DNA of 64,000 nucleotides from positions 19,343 to 83,342 of the forward strand of contig JANYCZ010000069.1 in the NCBI GenBank assembly GCA_025360015.1. The letters are read 5' to 3'. Source of the stretch: Verrucomicrobiota bacterium (lineage in GTDB: Bacteria > Verrucomicrobiota > Verrucomicrobiia > Verrucomicrobiales > Verrucomicrobiaceae). Each line of letters opens with the position of its first letter. Positions within the stretch are counted from its first letter, which is position 1. This document shows positions 62,838-64,000 of the stretch, one piece after another. A program made the position numbers and the translations under genes. A model generated the notes under the pieces. That model had not been told where the DNA came from. It saw only the letters and a program-made list of their open reading frames with translations, and searched no databases.

Positions 62838-63785
62838 TTCCCGCAAACCGCCACAGCAGCAGCACTGCCGGAACTGAATTCATTCTCCGCTCCCTCTGCC
62901 CCTCCGCCCCTCTGCGGCAAAATCAAACGTCCCTTCACCTTCGCCACGGTCTGCCACCGTCCGACGATTAAGCCCCACACTCCCCACTATCCCCATCGTC
63001 TCACCTCAGATCCGACATCCGTGTATTCCGTGCAATCCGTGGTTCACCTCCGACCTCCACCTCCGTGTGTCCGTGGATGGCAAGACCTGACGACTCATTT
63101 TTCCGGTTCCGGCATTAGTGTTCCATTAGTGACCATGAGTGGTTAATTTTTTCAGGCTCAATCCAACGCCCTCGCCTGTCCTGCAGCCTGCCCGACCTCC
63201 AAGAAGAAGCGGTCAAAACCGTCCTCGCCCAAGCCGAGCTGCTGTGGGCGGAGTGGGTGTGATTGAGGATGTTATAGCAGTCGCAAAACGGAAGCACGTT
63301 CGATTGCAGCAAAGGCGGCAAAGACAAATTCATTCTCTGCTCCCTCTGCCCCTCCGCCCCTTTGCGGCAAAATCGAATGTCCCTTCAACTTCGCCACGGT
63401 CTTCCACCGTCCGACCGATTAAGCCCCCACTCCCCACTCAGAATTCAGTCCTCTCCCAGGCATGCAGACGTTCCGTTTCCCGCAAACCGCCACAGCAGTA
63501 GCACTGCCGGAACTGAATTCATCCTCTGCTCCCTCTGCCTCTCCGCCCCTCCGCCCCTCCGCCCCTCTGCGGCAAAATCGAATGTCCCTTCACCTTCGCC
63601 ACGGTCTGCCACCCTCCGACCGATTAAGCCCCCACTCCCCCCACTCAGAATTCAGTCTTCTCTCAGGCATGCAGTCGTTCCGTTTCCCGCAAACCGCCAC
63701 AGCAGCAGCATTGCCGGAACTGAATTTATTCTCTGCTCCCTCTGCCCCTCCGCCCCTCTGCGGCAAAATCAAACGTCCCTCCAGC
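62838..63785. repeat. Clustered copies of a 150-210-bp repeat unit
   Basis: Units that start near CCCGCAAACCGCCACAGCAG and run through CTGCCGGAACTGAATTCAT, CTCCCTCTGCCCCTCCGCCC, CTCTGCGGCAAAATC and CTTCGCCACGGTCTGCCACC occur at about 62838, 63305 (lacking the head), 63477 and 63685. The last two are 208 bp apart. CCGTGCAATCCGTGGTTCAC recurs at about 63030 and 63825. The same CTCTGCGGCAAA core is found at 4.98 kb. No convincing gene lies from 62530 to 64000. Confidence 0.8.
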
Positions 63786-63866
63786 TTCCGAACAGCATGG
63801 AAGCGTCGCCAATCGCCCCGACATCCGTGCAATCCGTGGTTCACCTCAGACCTCCTCCACATCCGC

Positions 63867-64000
63867 ATCCAGCATCCAGCATCCAGCATCCAGCATCCAG
63901 CATCCAGCATCCAGCATCCAGCATCCAGCATCCAGCATCCAGCATCCAGCATCCAGCATCCAGCATCCAGCATCCAGCATCCAGCATCCAGCATCCAGCA
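63867..64000. repeat. 7-bp tandem array (CATCCAG)n reaching the window edge
   Basis: About twenty contiguous copies of CATCCAG, nearly perfect, run to the last base. The array is open in some frames and gives the repeated peptide MLDAGCW on the minus strand, which is a translation artefact. Its true length cannot be known from here. Confidence 0.9.

Noticed and set aside
63590-63994. Minus-strand ORF with repeated MLDAGCW
   Set aside because: It is a translation of the CATCCAG heptamer array and the dispersed repeats, with no ribosome site or domain.
62530-64000. A transposase or other gene in the right-hand repeat region
   Set aside because: Only short, non-conserved frames are present; the GGGGTCAGGGTGCAAATT text alone does not prove a mobile gene.

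Overview
The window looks like a chromosomal segment of a Verrucomicrobiota bacterium, probably Verrucomicrobiaceae and Prosthecobacter-like. The evidence is the GC-rich, C-ending codon use, the DUF1501 plus DUF1549/DUF1553 gene pair typical of the Planctomycetes-Verrucomicrobia group, the scarcity of Shine-Dalgarno sequences, a GxxExxY protein, several alkaline-phosphatase-superfamily enzymes and many short intergenic repeats. No rRNA, tRNA, CRISPR array or complete insertion sequence was recognised.

Layout. 0-4.8 kb: a phosphate-stress locus. A GT4 glycosyltransferase, a PlcP-like metallophosphoesterase and PhoU run leftward, divergent from phoB-phoR, with repeated GTCAC sites between. 4.8-8.2 kb: moaA and moaC for molybdopterin synthesis, with a quinone-oxidoreductase-like dehydrogenase between them. 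8.3-15.3 kb: the DUF1501 and DUF1549/1553 pair, then a small lipoprotein, a five-TM sulfatase-superfamily enzyme and a GxxExxY protein. 15.4-23 kb: a type IV pilus or type II secretion-like operon with four prepilin-type proteins, a PilB/GspE ATPase, a response regulator and a hybrid kinase. 23.2-30.3 kb: a decayed and an intact phosphoethanolamine-transferase-like gene, a rhodanese, an MBL hydrolase, a NadD-NadK fusion and a transglutaminase-like protein. 30.3-38 kb: a 1109-aa hybrid sensor kinase, a DUF551-like protein, and a coupled GH130/GT4 pair.

38-47.4 kb is an envelope-stress neighbourhood: tiny membrane proteins, an entericidin-like lipoprotein, peptidoglycan-binding, OmpA-like and PRC-barrel proteins, YihY and AI-2E-type membrane proteins and an ECF-like sigma factor. 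Four divergent intergenic regions here share a CCATGGGGTGAAACCC-like element, which suggests one regulon. 47.4-57 kb holds a DNA-repair pair (PdeM and an Lhr-like helicase), two of the three usual subunits of a molybdenum hydroxylase, and a class II UvrA, followed by a minisatellite of about 60-bp hairpin-bearing units.

57.6-62.5 kb is one visibly AT-richer gene encoding 1641 aa. It joins an N-terminal sacsin/HSP90-like GHKL ATPase to a C-terminal UPF1-like SF1 helicase. It is flanked on both sides by repeat-dense, gene-free DNA and is the best candidate for a poorly described, horizontally acquired defence-type system. The window ends in dispersed repeats and a 7-bp tandem array that runs off the edge.
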